A stretch of 22,630 nucleotides of DNA, from contig CABTYV010000019.1 in assembly GCA_902489145.1 (NCBI GenBank), positions 1-22,630 of the forward strand, written 5' to 3'. The translations under genes were made by a program, and so were the position numbers. The notes under the pieces are model-generated. The model was not told the DNA's origin. It made no database searches and saw nothing but the letters and a program-made list of their open reading frames with translations. This document shows, one piece after another, positions 21,817-22,630 of the stretch (its first letter is position 1; each line of letters starts with the position of its first letter). Source of the stretch: an uncultured Tissierellia bacterium. GTDB lineage: Bacteria > Bacillota > Clostridia > Tissierellales > Peptoniphilaceae.

Positions 21817-22590
21817 TTAGCGGTCCATTTTGGTCCAAAGCCTGTTGGCGGCCAAAAAAAAGGCCAGACAGAGGACGATCAGGCCGGCCGTGCCAGCAAT
21901 AGCCGGCCCCTGACCCAGGAGGGCCCGGCTTTCAAGGTCATAGACCGAAATGTGGTTCCAGGACAATCGCTGGATGTCTACTAAATAAGAGGATTGTGCA
22001 AGGGGAGCCAGGGCCATGGCTCCCTTTTTAAAGTCATAATACAGCGGAATCAAGCGGTTTACGGTATAAAGGAGGCGGTCTACGCCCCAGATCCCGACCG
22101 TAAAGAGCAGGGGCCGGAGCAGAGGGAGGCCCAGGATGAGCCCGCTGTTTTTTTGAATGTGATGGAGGGCCGCCCAGAGAAAAACCATGAAGAAGTAGAC
22201 CATGGACCACCAGAGGACAAAATAGGCCAGCTCATTGAAATCCAGGCCAAACCAGCCCCGAACGAAGCCCAGCAGGTAGCCCCGGTCGACCATGGCCGAG
22301 CGCATGGTCTCAAAAAGAGGCTTGAGGGAATGGTCCTCCAGGAGGAGGGTGAAGAGCTGGGTGCCGGCGAAAAAGGCCAGGGCCAGGACCAAAATTGCCA
22401 GCCACTTGCCCAGGATGATCTTGCAGCCTGAGAGCGGAGCTAAAAAGGTCTTTAGCCCGGAGCGGCCTTCAAATTCCTGGCCGATGTTGTTGGATACCAG
22501 GAGAAAGAAGGCGACCACCAGACCGATCTGGACCAGAAAGCTGACCAGCAGGATGATTTCAAGCGTGGAGATCCGCCCCCTGCTTGTGCT
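21817..22590 (-). CDS. ABC-2-type transporter permease, N-terminus missing
   Basis: About 257 residues of a polytopic membrane protein remain. Early helices (EIILLVSFLVQIGLVVAFFL) lead into SNNIGQEFEGRSGLKTFLAP then LSGCKIILGKW, the conserved ABC-2 loop pattern (EfE.gt...llaPlsr..iilgK). More helices follow, ending ANRLWTKMDR and TAA. The start is not in the window. The upstream codons of the open frame (MCSSDL) are translated adapter sequence. It converges on the M16C gene across 21 bases without a clear terminator. A partner ATPase is presumably beyond the contig end. Confidence 0.68.
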   Translation of the reverse strand, partial: STSRGRISTLEIILLVSFLVQIGLVVAFFLLVSNNIGQEFEGRSGLKTFLAPLSGCKIILGKWLAILVLALAFFAGTQLFTLLLEDHSLKPLFETMRSAMVDRGYLLGFVRGWFGLDFNELAYFVLWWSMVYFFMVFLWAALHHIQKNSGLILGLPLLRPLLFTVGIWGVDRLLYTVNRLIPLYYDFKKGAMALAPLAQSSYLVDIQRLSWNHISVYDLESRALLGQGPAIAGTAGLIVLCLAFFLAANRLWTKMDR

Positions 22591-22591
22591 C

Positions 22592-22630
22592 AGATCGGAA
22601 GAGCACACGTCTGAACTCCAGTCACAACTC
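22592..22630. other. Illumina TruSeq adapter read-through
   Basis: The last 39 bases begin AGATCGGAAGAGCACACGTC and continue as the standard TruSeq read-1 3' adapter through 22625, followed by AACTC, which would be the start of an index. It is not genomic. Genomic sequence stops at about 22591. Confidence 0.98.

Overview
This is one contig from a Gram-positive bacterium, probably a Clostridia-type Bacillota. The evidence is the ribosomal gene order (rpmG-secE-nusG-rplK-rplA-rplJ-rplL, the S10 operon, rpsF-ssb-rpsR), the AGGAGG ribosome-binding sites before nearly every gene, SigA-type promoters, a Firmicutes-style L10 leader, TTG starts, and a secreted protein with three cell-wall-binding-2 repeats. 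Genes are fairly GC-rich. The genus cannot be read from the sequence. Both contig ends are technical artifacts. Bases 1-109 are an exact inverted copy of 816-924 (a fold-back chimera inside rpsC), and 22592-22630 is Illumina adapter.

Layout from left to right. (1) 110-4291, minus strand: the start of the S10 operon, rpsJ-rplC-rplD-rplW-rplB-rpsS-rplV-rpsC, with rpsC cut by the chimera. It is driven by a clear promoter at 4549-4576 through a structured leader of about 250 nt. (2) 4577-5231: a gene-free stretch with an AT-rich duplicated palindromic repeat, then a pyrimidine-rich tract, then tRNA-Val(CAC) and its terminator. (3) 5409-8230, minus: trkH-trkA potassium uptake genes. (4) 8399-11828, minus: rpmG-secE-nusG-rplK-rplA, then a separate promoter, L10 leader and attenuator in front of rplJ-rplL. 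rpoB/rpoC do not follow rplL, and rpsL/rpsG/fusA/tuf do not precede rpsJ; trkHA and a tRNA lie there instead. (5) 11834-14601: a MATE exporter divergent from rpmG, a convergent hotdog thioesterase, and a YoaK/DUF1275 membrane protein. (6) tRNA-Pro(CGG) and a large secreted cell-wall-binding protein, minus. (7) rpsF-ssb-rpsR, minus. (8) A PreP-like M16C metalloprotease, plus, converging on a truncated ABC-2-type permease.

Most of the window is core translation and secretion machinery under autogenous or promoter-level control. The least explained parts are the duplicated palindrome array upstream of the S10 promoter, the two divergent promoters that share one palindromic -35 box between rpmG and the MATE gene, and the loss of the usual linkage between rplL and rpoBC. 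I did not find a convincing new multi-gene system such as a defence island, CRISPR array, prophage or biosynthetic cluster.
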